From: Kitasatospora sp. GP82
GTDB lineage: Bacteria; Actinomycetota; Actinomycetes; Streptomycetales; Streptomycetaceae
Length of the DNA: 64,000 nt
Assembly (NCBI RefSeq): GCF_029892105.1
Contig: NZ_JARZAJ010000016.1
Span: 124,001 to 188,000, forward strand
Direction: 5' to 3'
This document shows, one piece after another, positions 16,015 to 24,652 of this stretch (its first letter is position 1; each line of letters begins with the position of its first letter). The translations under genes and the position numbers were made by a program. The notes below the pieces were generated by a model, which ran no database searches, had not been told where the DNA came from, and saw only the letters and a program-made list of their open reading frames with translations.

Positions 16015-16500
16015 ATGAGCGCGAACGGTCCGGTCATCGAGGAGATCAGGGACGAGTGGCTGCCCGGCCTGCTGGCCGTGCGGCTGTCCAACCCCGGCCG
16101 GCTGGCTGTGGTGGAGGGTTCCCGGGGCGAGGCCGGGTGCTACGACCTGGCGATGCTGGAGCGGGACGTCTGGATGGTCTCCCTCGACGAGGCCAGGCAT
16201 CTGCTGGTCGCGGTCGATGCCGGCTCCGGTGCGGTGGTCGGCTATGCCGACTATCTCGACGCCCACCCCCGCGACGGGCTGCCGGTCCTGGGCGCGGTGG
16301 AGGTCGCCGCCGACCGGCACCGCCGAGGCATCGGCCGCGCCCTGGTCGAGGCCGTTGTGGCCCGGATCCCCGCCGAGGCCACCGCCCTGCGGGTCCGCGT
16401 CGTGCCCGGGCGCGACCCGGCCGGCTTCCTGGTCGCAGTCGGCTTTCGCCCGGTCCCCGGCGACGGTGGCGGCCTCCTGGAGCGCGCCGCAGCGCGCTGA
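16015..16500 (+). CDS. GNAT-family N-acetyltransferase
   Basis: 161 residues with the acetyl-CoA binding segment VEVAADRHRRGIGRALVEAV (motif A, RxxGxG/A) and a C-terminal GFRPVPG strand. The protein is compact, with no signal peptide. ATG at 16015 follows GGGGAGG by 8 bases; the longer upstream frame crosses an AT-rich promoter. The substrate is unknown. It converges with a methyltransferase fragment downstream. Confidence 0.8.
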   Translation: MSANGPVIEEIRDEWLPGLLAVRLSNPGRLAVVEGSRGEAGCYDLAMLERDVWMVSLDEARHLLVAVDAGSGAVVGYADYLDAHPRDGLPVLGAVEVAADRHRRGIGRALVEAVVARIPAEATALRVRVVPGRDPAGFLVAVGFRPVPGDGGGLLERAAAR

Positions 16501-16603
16501 CCGCCCTTGGTGGGAGGCCGTCCGCTGCCGGGGTGTCGTCCGGGGCGATCCTGTGCCGGGCGCCCCTGCGCCGGGAGGCCCGTCCCGGCCGGCTGCGACT
16601 GCG

Positions 16604-16757
16604 CCGGCTTGCGGGCCAGCAGGTGGGCCTGCTGGAACCTCTCGGTCTCGTCGGGCTCGCGCGCCAGCCTGGCAACCTCGACGAGCCCGGCCCGGCGTAG
16701 CAGCTCGGCGATGCCGTCCGGCGACCACTGGTAGGCGAGCGACACCTTGTGGTCGAC
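16604..16757 (-). pseudogene. C-terminal fragment of a SAM-dependent methyltransferase
   Basis: The minus frame reads VDHKVSLAYQWSPDGIAELL and then RRAGLVEVARLAREPDETER up to LLARKP, the typical last 50 residues of small streptomycete class I methyltransferases. The catalytic SAM-binding part is absent: homology begins at 16757, 2 bp before the operator palindrome of the next gene. It is a relic. Confidence 0.65.
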
Positions 16758-16761
16758 CTAG

Positions 16762-16811
16762 TTGCAGTAATTTTCTTCTGCTAAATCTATTGCAGAAGAA
16801 ATCTTCTGCAA
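16762..16811 (+). promoter_or_regulatory. Twin palindromic operators for the downstream HTH regulator
   Basis: The right site, 16790-16811, is a perfect palindrome with 10-bp arms (TTGCAGAAGA / TCTTCTGCAA) and a 2-bp centre. The left site, 16762-16783, is a degenerate copy, and the two together form a larger inverted repeat. They sit 15-64 bp before the ATG at 16826, covering the promoter. A possible -10 (TAGCGT, from 16813) is so close to the start that the mRNA may be leaderless. Confidence 0.75.
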
Positions 16812-16825
16812 CTAGCGTAGCCGTC

Positions 16826-17419
16826 ATGACCGAGCCCCGCCGCCTCACCGATCCCGACATGCTCAAGGGCCTGACCCACCCGATGCGCCGCCGCCTCTAC
16901 CGGCTGCTGCTCCAGCTCGGCCCCGCCACCGCCACCCTGCTGGGCGAGCACATCGCCGACGCCGACCCCGGGCAGCTCAGCTACCACCTGCGCGAACTCG
17001 GCCGCCGCGGCTTCATCGAGGAGGCCCCCGAACTGGCCAGGGACCGGCGTGAGCGCTGGTGGCGGGTCGTCCCGGGCGCGGTCTCCTGGTCCGCCGAGCA
17101 GTTCACCGACCCGGCCGACCGAGCCGTCGCCGACACCGTCTACCGCAACACGGTCGCCGACCAGTTCGAACGGCTGAGCGCCTTCGAGGCGGTCAAGGAG
17201 ACCTGGCCGGCCGAGTGGGCGACCGCCGCGATCACCTCCAACAACTACCTCAGGCTCACCCCCGAGGAGCTGCGCACCCTCAGCGAGGAGCTGCACCAGC
17301 TGCTGCGCCGCTGGTCGGCGCTGGGCCGCATCGACCCCGGAACCCGTCCCGAGGATCGCTCCGACGACGGCCGCGAGAACGTCTTCCTCTTCCTGCACGC
17401 CTTCCCGGAGAAGCCATGA
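16826..17419 (+). CDS. ArsR-like winged-helix regulator
   Basis: 197 residues. The N-terminus is a winged helix of the ArsR type (GLTHPMRRRLYRLLLQLG, recognition helix GQLSYHLRELGRRGFI), followed by a 100-residue effector or dimerisation part with Trp and Asn. Proteins of this type usually repress a co-transcribed exporter; here the stop overlaps the MFS gene start (ATGA). Two palindromes directly upstream indicate autoregulation. The inducer is unknown. Confidence 0.85.
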   Translation: MTEPRRLTDPDMLKGLTHPMRRRLYRLLLQLGPATATLLGEHIADADPGQLSYHLRELGRRGFIEEAPELARDRRERWWRVVPGAVSWSAEQFTDPADRAVADTVYRNTVADQFERLSAFEAVKETWPAEWATAAITSNNYLRLTPEELRTLSEELHQLLRRWSALGRIDPGTRPEDRSDDGRENVFLFLHAFPEKP

Positions 17420-18690
17420 CCCTCACCGCGACCGCCCCCGCCCCCGTCGGGCCGGCTGCCTCCGCCCTCCGCAACGGCTCGTTCCGGCGCTATCTGACCG
17501 GTCAGAGCCTGTCTCAGCTCGGCGACCAGGTCTGGTACGTCGCACTCTCCTGGAGCGCCGTCCACCTCGGCTCGGCCGGCACCGCGGGCCTGCTGCTCAC
17601 CCTCTCCGCACTGCCGCGGCTGCTTCTGCTGCTCTTCGGCGGAGTGCTCGCCGACCGCTACGACATCCGCCGGCTGATGATCGGCAGCGACCTGTTGCGG
17701 GTCGTCGTCACCCTCGCCGCCGCCGGAGCCGTCCTGCTCACCCCCGGCATAGCCGTGCTAGCCGCGCTCGCCGTCACCTTCGGCATCGTGGACGCCCTGT
17801 TCCTCCCGGCGGCCGGGGCGATGCAGCCCCGTCTGCTCCGCCCCGAGCAGTACGACTCCGGCGCGGTGGTCGCCAATATGGCCGCCAGGCTCGCCCTCTC
17901 CCTCGGCGCGCCGCTCGGCGGCCTGATCGTCGCCTGGGGCGGCCTCTCGCTGGCTCTCGCCGTGGACGCCGCCACCTTCGCCCTGTCGGCCGCCACCCTT
18001 GCCACCGTCCGCCCGCGCCCGCTGGCCGCAGCCCCGGATGCCACCGCCCCGGACGCCGCGGCCGCGCAGCCCAAGCCCCGCGACTCCTTCGGTCAGGACT
18101 TCCGGGCCGGCTTCGCCTTTCTCCTGCGCCACCGCGTCCTCGGCCCGCTCACCCTCGCCGTGCTGCTCACCAACCTGGGTTTCGTCGGCCCCATGAACAT
18201 CGGTATGGCCGAACTCTCGGCCCATCGCGGCTGGGGCGCGAGCGGCATCGGCCTGATGCTCACCGGCTTCGGCCTCGGCGCGGCCGCCGGTGCCCTGCTG
18301 ATGGCCAGGGTCAGGGCCGGCGGGCACCCCGCCTGGTGGATCGCGCTGTGCGCGACGGTGCAGGGTGCCGCCCTCCTCGGTACCGCCCTCGCGCCGGACG
18401 TGGCCACCGCCGCAGCCCTGACCGGGATGGCAGGTGTGTGCAGCGGCCCGATCGCGGTCCTCGCCTCGGTGCTGACGCAGCGCCACACCCCGGACGGGCT
18501 CCGCGGCCGTGTCGCGTCCTTCAACGCCCTGCTCTCCTTCGGCGTCGTCCCGGTCGCCTCCGCCGCCACCGGCTTCCTCATCGCCGCCGTCGGCCTGGAC
18601 CGCACCTACACCCTCTGCGCCGCGATCGAGGCCGCCGGGCTGCTCCTCCTGCTCGCCCCCGGCTTCCGCCGGGCCCGGATCGAGCACTGA
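17416..18690 (+). CDS. MFS exporter (DHA3-like) coupled to its regulator
   Basis: 424 residues with about 12 membrane segments. Motif A is GVLADRYDIRRLM after segment 2; LTQRHTPDGLRGRVASFNAL near the end is typical of the macrolide-efflux-like MFS group. The ATG overlaps the regulator stop by 4 bases, so the two form a repressor-exporter pair, probably for a toxic small molecule. No periplasmic or binding partner is encoded nearby. Confidence 0.85.
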   Translation: MTLTATAPAPVGPAASALRNGSFRRYLTGQSLSQLGDQVWYVALSWSAVHLGSAGTAGLLLTLSALPRLLLLLFGGVLADRYDIRRLMIGSDLLRVVVTLAAAGAVLLTPGIAVLAALAVTFGIVDALFLPAAGAMQPRLLRPEQYDSGAVVANMAARLALSLGAPLGGLIVAWGGLSLALAVDAATFALSAATLATVRPRPLAAAPDATAPDAAAAQPKPRDSFGQDFRAGFAFLLRHRVLGPLTLAVLLTNLGFVGPMNIGMAELSAHRGWGASGIGLMLTGFGLGAAAGALLMARVRAGGHPAWWIALCATVQGAALLGTALAPDVATAAALTGMAGVCSGPIAVLASVLTQRHTPDGLRGRVASFNALLSFGVVPVASAATGFLIAAVGLDRTYTLCAAIEAAGLLLLLAPGFRRARIEH

Positions 18691-18724
18691 ACCGCCGCGG
18701 CACGGATTCGATCGTCGACCGGCG

Positions 18725-18756
18725 ATAGTCAGCGATATATCGTCGAAGTATCGAGA
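18725..18756 (+). promoter_or_regulatory. PadR operator / promoter
   Basis: AT-rich stretch with the perfect palindrome CGATATATCG (18733-18742) and nearby half-sites (AGTATCGAGA). It lies about 65 bp before the PadR gene, the usual arrangement for PadR autoregulation. Confidence 0.55.
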
Positions 18757-18806
18757 TGCTTCGGTAGAGGGGCATCGCATCCGATGCTCGAAGGGTGGTG
18801 CGCGTC

Positions 18807-19469
18807 ATGCGCCCAGGAAAGCCGTTCTGGAGAGAGGGCCGGCGCCCCGAGCGCGGGGAGTTCCCCGGTGAGAGCTTCGAGGGTCGCCGGGCGTTCGGTG
18901 GCTACGGCGGTGGGCCCGGTCGGCCGCCCGGTCCGTTCGGCGGGCCGTTCGGGGGCCCGTTCGGGCCCGGCTTCGGTGGCTGGGGGCGCGGGGGTCACGG
19001 TGGCTGGGGCCACGGGCGCCGGGGCGGACGGGCGCGGCGCGGGGATGTCCGCGCGTCGCTGCTCGCGCTGCTCAGGGAGCGGCCGATGCACGGCTACGAG
19101 ATGATCACCGAGATCGGTGAGCGGACGGGCGGGGCCTGGCGGCCGAGTCCGGGTTCGGTCTACCCGACCCTCCAGCTGCTGGAGGAGGAGGGGCTGATCC
19201 GAGCTCAGGAGGTCTCGGGGAAGCGGCAGTTCGAGCTCACCGAGGCCGGCCGGGCGGAGGCCGAGGCCGGGTCGGAGTCCCCCTGGGGCGAGGCCGGTCG
19301 CGGCGTCGACTGGGAGGCCGTCCAGGAGGTCGGCCAGGCGCTCGCCGCCGTGGACCACGCGGTCCGCCAGGTGATGACCACCGGCACCGAGGAGCAGCGC
19401 ACCAAGGGGCTCGCGGTGCTGAGCGAGGCGAGGAGGAAGCTGTATCTGATCCTCGCCGAGGAGGGCTGA
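18807..19469 (+). CDS. PadR-family regulator with Gly/Arg-rich N-terminus
   Basis: 220 residues. The PadR winged helix spans roughly residues 75-150 (LLALLRERPMHGYEMITEIG, GSVYPTLQLLEEEGLI, LTEAGRAEAE), and the C-terminal helical part dimerises. The first 70 residues are almost only Gly, Pro, Phe and Arg and are likely disordered, a known feature of some streptomycete PadR proteins. The ATG at 18807 follows GAAGGGTGG by 7 bases. No obvious target transporter is adjacent. Confidence 0.85.
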   Translation: MRPGKPFWREGRRPERGEFPGESFEGRRAFGGYGGGPGRPPGPFGGPFGGPFGPGFGGWGRGGHGGWGHGRRGGRARRGDVRASLLALLRERPMHGYEMITEIGERTGGAWRPSPGSVYPTLQLLEEEGLIRAQEVSGKRQFELTEAGRAEAEAGSESPWGEAGRGVDWEAVQEVGQALAAVDHAVRQVMTTGTEEQRTKGLAVLSEARRKLYLILAEEG

Positions 19470-19544
19470 GCGCCAGCCGTGAGGCGGGCCCGGTGCCGAC
19501 CGCCGTCGCCGGGCCCGCCGCTGCCCGTCAGGACGGCGGCGGCA

Positions 19545-19766
19545 TCACTCGGAGGCGGCCTGGTCGTACTCGTACTGCCACCGGCGCCGCCCCTTGGAGT
19601 CGCGCTGCTCGGACCGGCGGTAGACCAGCGTGGTGGCCGGCACCTCGCCGTGGGCGGGGACCGGCACCCGGTAGACCTTGGGGACGCTGTTGAGCGGGCT
19701 CAGCATGATCGGCAGCACCTTGCCGTCCAGCGGTCCGCCCACGAATTCGGTTTCGGCGCTTCTCAT
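19545..19766 (-). CDS. Small conserved hypothetical protein
   Basis: 73 residues, MRSAETEFVGGPLDGKVLPI through EYDQAASE. The motif GGPLDGKVLP followed by a predicted beta-rich domain recurs in short actinobacterial proteins of unknown function. It is soluble, with no Cys. It ends 75 bases from the PadR stop and converges with it. Confidence 0.65.
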   Translation of the reverse strand: MRSAETEFVGGPLDGKVLPIMLSPLNSVPKVYRVPVPAHGEVPATTLVYRRSEQRDSKGRRRWQYEYDQAASE

Positions 19767-20189
19767 CACCCCAGCGTAGACCGACCGGCGAACGGGCCGG
19801 TCGTGGAGAAGCGGTGACGCTGGAGAGACGGAGCAACGGAGCCCCGGTGACGGTGCCGGGACGGCCGCAGCACCGCCCCCGGTCAATCGGACCCGCCCGG
19901 CACCCTTATCCTGCTCTGTACGCCCCTGGGGTTCACCCGGGTCTGCGGGCCCTGTACGGGCCGGGTCGGGCGCGCGTCGGTGTGCCTTCCCGCCGAGCCC
20001 AACTCTCGTACTCCGTACCGTGACCCAGGCGTTGGCCGTCCGGCAACCCCGGCTCCGGCTCATGGCAGACGTGCCGGATCGAGCACCACTCGGGAAGCAG
20101 CAGGCGAACCCGGATGTTGCGTCGGATGTTGCGTCGGTCGCCGTGCCTACCAGGCACGGCAGCTCACGGCAGGGTGCGAAAGGGGTCCG
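19767..20189. other. Intergenic region, no gene seen
   Basis: 423 bp without a convincing reading frame on either strand. A 12-bp tandem duplication (CGGATGTTGCGT twice, 20111-20134) is present. I see no clear promoter or RNA gene. Confidence 0.6.
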
Positions 20190-20900
20190 ATGGAAGCCAG
20201 CGGCAGGTGGACGACCTGGTGGCGGAGGCGTGAGCGGCAGCAGGCGGAGCCTGCGGCAGGCGGTGCGGAAGCGGCCTATCGACTGGATCTGCTGCGAGGT
20301 GCCGTCGGAGCGGGCTTCCCGGTCGCCCCGGCCGCGCACCCGGCCGGCTATCGCTGTTCCTGTGACCGCGTCGGCTGTCCGGCCCCCGCCCAGCACCCCG
20401 TCTCCTTCGCCTGGCAGACCCAGGCGACCACCGACCCCGAGCAGCTGACCCACTGGCTCGCCCGTGACCCGCAGGCGAACTTCATCACCGCCACCGGCCG
20501 CGCGCACGACGTCCTGGACGTCCCCGCCGAGGCCGGCCGGCTCGCCCTGGGCCGGCTCGACGAACTCGGCGTGGGCGGGCCGGTCGCGGCCGTCGGCGAC
20601 GACCGGTACCTGTTCTTCACGGCCACCCGCGGCACCCCGGTGGACGAGGACGAGTGGTGGCCGAGCGTCCTGGACAGCACACCGGACACCATGTCCGAGC
20701 ACCCGGGCCTGCGTTGGCACTGCCGGGGCTCGTACACCCTGCTGCCGCCCGCCGCACTGCCGGACGGCTCCCAGGTCCGCTGGCTGAGTGGGCGCGGGCC
20801 CGAGCAGCCGCTGCCGGACGCGCTCCGCGTCCTGGACGTTCTCACCGACGCCTGCACCGAGGTGGGTGCCGTCGCCGAGGAGCAGTGGCTCATCGGCTAG
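20190..20900 (+). CDS. Bifunctional primase/polymerase-like protein
   Basis: 236 residues with the N-terminal Prim-Pol pattern: a helix (YRLDLLRGAVGAGFPVAPAA), then a Cys-containing loop (YRCSCDRVGCPAPAQHP), a substrate segment (LTHWLARDPQANFITATGR), and DVLDVPAEAG at the position where active Prim-Pols have a catalytic DxD. Streptomycetes encode several chromosomal stand-alone proteins of this type with unknown function. Only one of the two catalytic acidic residues is present (DVP rather than DxD), so polymerase activity is doubtful. ATG at 20190 starts the homologous part. Confidence 0.7.
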   Translation: MEASGRWTTWWRRRERQQAEPAAGGAEAAYRLDLLRGAVGAGFPVAPAAHPAGYRCSCDRVGCPAPAQHPVSFAWQTQATTDPEQLTHWLARDPQANFITATGRAHDVLDVPAEAGRLALGRLDELGVGGPVAAVGDDRYLFFTATRGTPVDEDEWWPSVLDSTPDTMSEHPGLRWHCRGSYTLLPPAALPDGSQVRWLSGRGPEQPLPDALRVLDVLTDACTEVGAVAEEQWLIG

Positions 20901-20951
20901 CAGCCCGTTTCGGGAGGGGACCTCATCTTTGGAACGGGCCGGGGAGCTTTT

Positions 20952-20967
20952 CAGGGGCGCGCCCCTG
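20952..20967. terminator. Bidirectional terminator-like palindrome
   Basis: A perfect 16-bp palindrome (CAGGGGCG / CGCCCCTG) between two convergent genes. The core matches the GGGGCGCG repeats common in streptomycete intergenic DNA. Confidence 0.55.
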
Positions 20968-20999
20968 TCTGCTCACCCGTTCCCTTCTGAAGCGGTGGG

Positions 21000-21845
21000 T
21001 CACGGCAGGGTGAGGATCTCCGCGCCGTCCGCCGTGACCACCAGGGTGTGCTCGAACTGGGCGGTCCGCTTGCGGTCCTTGGTGACGACCGTCCAGCCGT
21101 CCTCCCAGATCTCGTAGTCGTACGTGCCCAGGGTGAGCATCGGCTCGATGGTGAAGGTCATACCGGGCTTGATGACCTCGGTGGCCCGCTCGCTGTCGTA
21201 GTGCGGAATGATCAGACCGGAGTGGAACGACGTGTTGATGCCGTGTCCGGTGAAGTCGCGCACCACGCCGTAGTCGAAGCGCTTGGCGTAGGACTCGATG
21301 ACGCGGCCGATCACATTGATCTGACGGCCGGGCTTGACCGCCTTGATCGCCCGGTTGAGCGACTCCCGGGTGCGTTCGACCAGCAGCCTGGACTCCTCGT
21401 CCACGTCGCCGCAGAGGTAGGTGGCGTTGAGGTCGCCGTGCACGCCGTGGATGTAGGCGGTCGCGTCGATGTTGACGATGTCGCCGTCCTGAAGGACCGT
21501 CGAGTCCGGGATGCCGTGGCAGATCACCTCGTTGATCGAGGTGCAGATCGACTTGGGGAAGCCCCGGTAGCCGAGGTCCGAGGGGTACGCGCCGTGGTCG
21601 CACATGTACTCGTGGGCAACGGCGTCGAGCGCGTCGGTGGTGACACCCGGCGCGATCAGCTTCGCGGCCTCCGCCATCGCCTGCGCGGCGATCCGGCTCG
21701 CGACCCGCATCTTCTCGATCGTCTCGGCGGTCTGCACCTCGGGCCCGGTGTACGGGGTCGGCGCGGGCCTGCCGACGTACTCGGGGCGCGCGATGTGCGC
21801 CGGGACCTTGCGGGTGGGGGACTGGATGCCGGGTACGAGAGCCAT
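21000..21845 (-). CDS. map: Type I methionine aminopeptidase
   Basis: 281 residues. It removes the initiator Met from nascent proteins in the cytoplasm. The metal ligands are visible: Asp in GDIVNIDATAY, Asp in HGDLNATY, His in FTGHGINTSFH, Glu in FTIEPMLTLG and Glu in AQFEHTLVV. The first 40 residues (MALVPGIQSPTRKVPAHI onward) are an extension with a Pro-rich SH3-binding-like stretch, as in mycobacterial MapB, and make it longer than E. coli Map. No CxxC zinc finger is present. Actinobacteria usually have two map genes and this would be the extended form. Confidence 0.95.
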   Translation of the reverse strand: MALVPGIQSPTRKVPAHIARPEYVGRPAPTPYTGPEVQTAETIEKMRVASRIAAQAMAEAAKLIAPGVTTDALDAVAHEYMCDHGAYPSDLGYRGFPKSICTSINEVICHGIPDSTVLQDGDIVNIDATAYIHGVHGDLNATYLCGDVDEESRLLVERTRESLNRAIKAVKPGRQINVIGRVIESYAKRFDYGVVRDFTGHGINTSFHSGLIIPHYDSERATEVIKPGMTFTIEPMLTLGTYDYEIWEDGWTVVTKDRKRTAQFEHTLVVTADGAEILTLP

Positions 21846-21948
21846 GGCCGCGAGTCTATCGGCCGGGCGCCGGACTGCCCCGGCTGTGTGTGCGAGCCGG
21901 GTACCGGGAATGATCCATACCGAAGCGAACGAGCGACGGGAGAGCACC

Positions 21949-22182
21949 ATGGCGCTGGGAATCGGCCGGAAGCCCACCGGCAAGCCGGGGGAGTGGTTCT
22001 ACTGCATCAAGCACGCCAAGGTGGAGGAGGGCCCCGAGTGCCCGGCCAAGGACCGTCTCGGTCCGTACACCACCCGGGAGGAGGCCGCCCACGCGCTGGA
22101 GATCGCCGCCGAACGGAACCGCGAGTGGCGGAACGACCCGCGCTGGCAGGACACCGAACCGCCGTCCGACGAGCAGGCCTGA
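21949..22182 (+). CDS. Small conserved streptomycete protein
   Basis: 77 residues beginning MALGIGRKPTGKPGEWFYCI. The GEWFYCIKHAKVEEGPEC segment holds two Cys; the rest (LGPYTTREEAAHALEIAAER) is a SPOR-like pattern (GPYxTREEA). Proteins of this size and sequence are widespread in Streptomyces without a known role. A GGGAGAGC site precedes the ATG. It is divergent from map. Confidence 0.75.
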   Translation: MALGIGRKPTGKPGEWFYCIKHAKVEEGPECPAKDRLGPYTTREEAAHALEIAAERNREWRNDPRWQDTEPPSDEQA

Positions 22183-22227
22183 GCCCCGCGCTCCCGGTGG
22201 TGCGCGGCTGATCCGACGTCCGAGACC

Positions 22228-22850
22228 TCAGGAAGCGGCTGCCGGTTCCGCCTGCCGCCAGGCACGGACGGCGGCCGCGTGCGGGTCGGTGCGGGAGTCG
22301 TAGGCCAGCAGCCTGGGCAGCGTGGCGGTCAGTCCGAGCACGCCGACCACACAGGCCAGTCCGCCGACCCAGACCGAACCGCGGACGCCGATCAGCGCGG
22401 CCATGCCGCCCACCCGGACCTGTCCCAGCTGCGGACCGACCGAGTAGCTCAGCAGCTCGACCCCGGCCAGCCGGCCGCGCAGCTCGTCGGGGATCGACTG
22501 GTTCCAGATCGCGAAGGTGGCGACGTCCAGCACATACGCGGTCTGCACGCCCGCCACCGCGACGATGACTCCCGCCAGGGCCGGACCTGCCACCGAAGCG
22601 GCGTTCCGGTAGAGGGAGTTGAGGGCGAATGCGGCGGTGAGCTGGTCGTGCGCGACGATCCTCGGGGTGAGCGAGTCCAGCGCGGGCCGCTGCAGACCGT
22701 CCACGGCGGCGACCAGCGCGGCCACCAGGTAGATCGGCCACAGCACGGGGTGCGGAAGCAGCGCGTTGAGCAGCAGCAGTCCGGAGAGCAGACCCAGACC
22801 CGCCTCGGAGAACAGCACCAGCACTCCCGGGCCGGATGGGGGGGGGTAGT
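22228..22850 (-). pseudogene. MFS transporter relic, truncated and internally deleted
   Basis: The frame reads LFSEAGLGLLSGLLLLNALL, then RPALDSLTPRIVAHDQLTAA, which are segments 3-5 of a DHA3-type exporter. At DVATFAIWNQSIPDELRGRL it jumps directly from segment 6 to the late cytoplasmic loop, so about 170 residues are missing. The first 90 residues are also absent, cut at a run of ten G (22836-22847). It is an in-frame internal deletion plus 5' loss, so the protein cannot be a working MFS transporter. Confidence 0.7.
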
Positions 22851-22888
22851 GGCTGCGCGTCGCCGCGGCGGTGTTCTTGAATGGACGG

Positions 22889-23213
22889 ATGACCGATGAC
22901 TCCCGGGTGCCCGAGCACGTCCTGGAACGGCTGCACACCGCCTTACGACGGACCCGTGAACTCACCCGAGACCGACCGGCCACCGGCCTCGAAGGTCGAG
23001 TTCACCTCGCCGACGGTGACCGGTGACTGCTGCACCCCGGCCCTGGCCTGGGGCGGCCTCTCCGTCGCCGAGTTCATCCCCCGTGCCCTCTGCGCCAACG
23101 CTCCGGGCGGTCTCGTCGTCCGCTATCTGCGCCGCGAGGACCTCAACCGGATGCGCCGCGCCGTCGGCCGCCCCAAGGACCTCCGCCGTGCCGCCGAACT
23201 CGAAGGCCGGTAG
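22889..23213 (+). pseudogene. Possible short gene broken by a frameshift
   Basis: One frame reads MTDDSRVPEHVLERLHTALR and stops at 23026. Another frame then continues plausibly as LSVAEFIPRALCANAPGG to GRPKDLRRAAELEGR, ending at 23213. Joined, they would give about 107 residues. I do not recognise the family, and chance open frames are common here, so this is tentative. Confidence 0.3.
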
Positions 23214-23244
23214 CGCTTCCTGAACCGGACTCTCCGGCAGCGGC

Positions 23245-23811
23245 CTACCAGTGGGCGACGGGGGACGAGAGCAGGTGGGTGAAGAACCGGAACCGGGAGC
23301 GGGTGCCGGCCGCGGTGCTGACGAGGTGCTGGACGAGGCCGAAGGGCTCCTCGGTGGCGTCCGGGACGACGAGGCGTTCATGGGCGAGAGCGGCGAGTTC
23401 CTGGTCGCCGGTGTCGAGGGCGAGGACGGTGGCGCCGCTGCGGCGGGCGTCGTGGACGCGTTCCAGCAGCGGGGCCTCGACGGGGTCCGGCGCGACGACC
23501 AGGACGGTGGCGCCACGTCGGGCCTGAGTCAACCGCCCGACGCCGTGGGAGAGATGAACGGGTGAACCGTCCGGGACGCGGTGGCGCAGCAGGACGGGGG
23601 ACAGGCCGCTCACTCCGGAGCAGGCGGCCTCCGTGTCCAGGTGGGCGGCCAGGTGCCAGGGTTCGTACCCCTCGGTGCCGACCAGCAGCAGCCCGGCGGC
23701 CGTGCGGCGGCTGACGGACCGGCGGAGTACGCCGCCGAAGGCCCGGGTGCTCTCCGGCCAGCCGGTACCCGCCAGTGACCGGGTCAGTGCTGAAACTCTC
23801 ACCGCGTCCAT
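23245..23811 (-). CDS. Hypothetical protein, SIS-like fold possible
   Basis: 188 residues from MDAVRVSALTRSLAG to FFTHLLSSPVAHW. It has alternating hydrophobic strands and helices (TVLVVAPDPVEAPLLERVHD, ATVLALDTGDQELAALA) suggesting an alpha/beta sugar-isomerase-like fold. No catalytic motif is evident. It is divergent from npdG with 48 bp between them, an arrangement I believe is conserved in streptomycetes. Function unknown. Confidence 0.65.
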   Translation of the reverse strand: MDAVRVSALTRSLAGTGWPESTRAFGGVLRRSVSRRTAAGLLLVGTEGYEPWHLAAHLDTEAACSGVSGLSPVLLRHRVPDGSPVHLSHGVGRLTQARRGATVLVVAPDPVEAPLLERVHDARRSGATVLALDTGDQELAALAHERLVVPDATEEPFGLVQHLVSTAAGTRSRFRFFTHLLSSPVAHW

Positions 23812-23859
23812 GGCCGTACAGGATGGAGCAGAAGGCCCGGCTTTGGCAGGATCTTCCGC

Positions 23860-24552
23860 ATGAGTACCCACGATTCAGTGACCGAGCAGGACCGCCGGTT
23901 CCCCGATGTCTCCCAGCTGGTGGTCGGCGTCCTGGGCGGCACCGGCGACCAGGGCCGCGGCCTGGCCTATCGACTGGCCAAGGCCGGGCAGCAGGTGGTG
24001 ATCGGCTCCCGTACGGCGGAGCGCGCCGAGGCCGCGGCCGCCGAACTGGGCCTCGGCATCCGGGGCGCGGACAACGCGACCGCCTCCCGGGAGAGCGACC
24101 TCGTGATCGTCGCCGTGCCGTGGGACGGCCACGCGGCCACCCTCGCCGCCCTGCGGGAGGAGCTCGCGGGCAAGATCGTGGTGGACTGTGTCAACCCGCT
24201 GGGCTTCGACAAGCAGGGCGCGTACGCCCTCAGGCCGGAGGAGGGGAGCGCCGCCCAGCAGGCCGCCGTCCTGCTGCCGGACGCCCGGGTGACGGCGGCC
24301 TTCCACCACCTCTCGGCGGTGCTGCTCCAGGACCCCTCGATCGAGCAGATCGACACCGATGTGATGGTGCTCGGCGACGACCGCGAGGCGACCGACATCG
24401 TCCAGGCGCTGGCCGCCCGGATCCCCGGGATGCGGGGCATCTTCGCGGGCCGGCTGCGCAACGCCCACCAGGTGGAGTCGCTGGTGGCCAACCTGATCTC
24501 GGTGAACCGCCGCTACAAGGCCCACGCGGGCCTGCGCGTCACCGACGTGTGA
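23860..24552 (+). CDS. npdG: F420-dependent NADP reductase
   Basis: 230 residues. It passes hydride between reduced coenzyme F420 and NADP. The dinucleotide-binding Rossmann motif is VVGVLGGTGDQGRGLAYRLA, followed by VIGSRTAERAEAAA, which selects the NADP phosphate through SR. NPLGF and the C-terminal RNAHQVESLVANLISVNRRY match Fno/NpdG proteins. The length equals the family norm. It supports F420-using oxidoreductases of secondary metabolism. A strong terminator follows. Confidence 0.9.
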   Translation: MSTHDSVTEQDRRFPDVSQLVVGVLGGTGDQGRGLAYRLAKAGQQVVIGSRTAERAEAAAAELGLGIRGADNATASRESDLVIVAVPWDGHAATLAALREELAGKIVVDCVNPLGFDKQGAYALRPEEGSAAQQAAVLLPDARVTAAFHHLSAVLLQDPSIEQIDTDVMVLGDDREATDIVQALAARIPGMRGIFAGRLRNAHQVESLVANLISVNRRYKAHAGLRVTDV

Positions 24553-24573
24553 CCATCACCCGTCCGAGCGTGT

Positions 24574-24611
24574 CCGAAGGGCCCCCTGCGACGGTGCGGG
24601 GGGCCCTTCGG
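24574..24611 (+). terminator. Strong rho-independent-type hairpin after npdG
   Basis: Arms of 13 bp (CCGAAGGGCCCCC and GGGGGCCCTTCGG) around an 11-12-base loop, 22 bp after the npdG stop. Confidence 0.85.
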
Positions 24612-24652
24612 CGAGAATGGGACGGTCACTGATTCGTTAGGAGCCCCGAGCC

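Noticed and set aside
20190..20900. Chromosomal Prim-Pol-like gene as the sign of a second integrated element
   Set aside because: No integrase, att repeat or transfer gene lies near it, and such genes occur in the streptomycete core.
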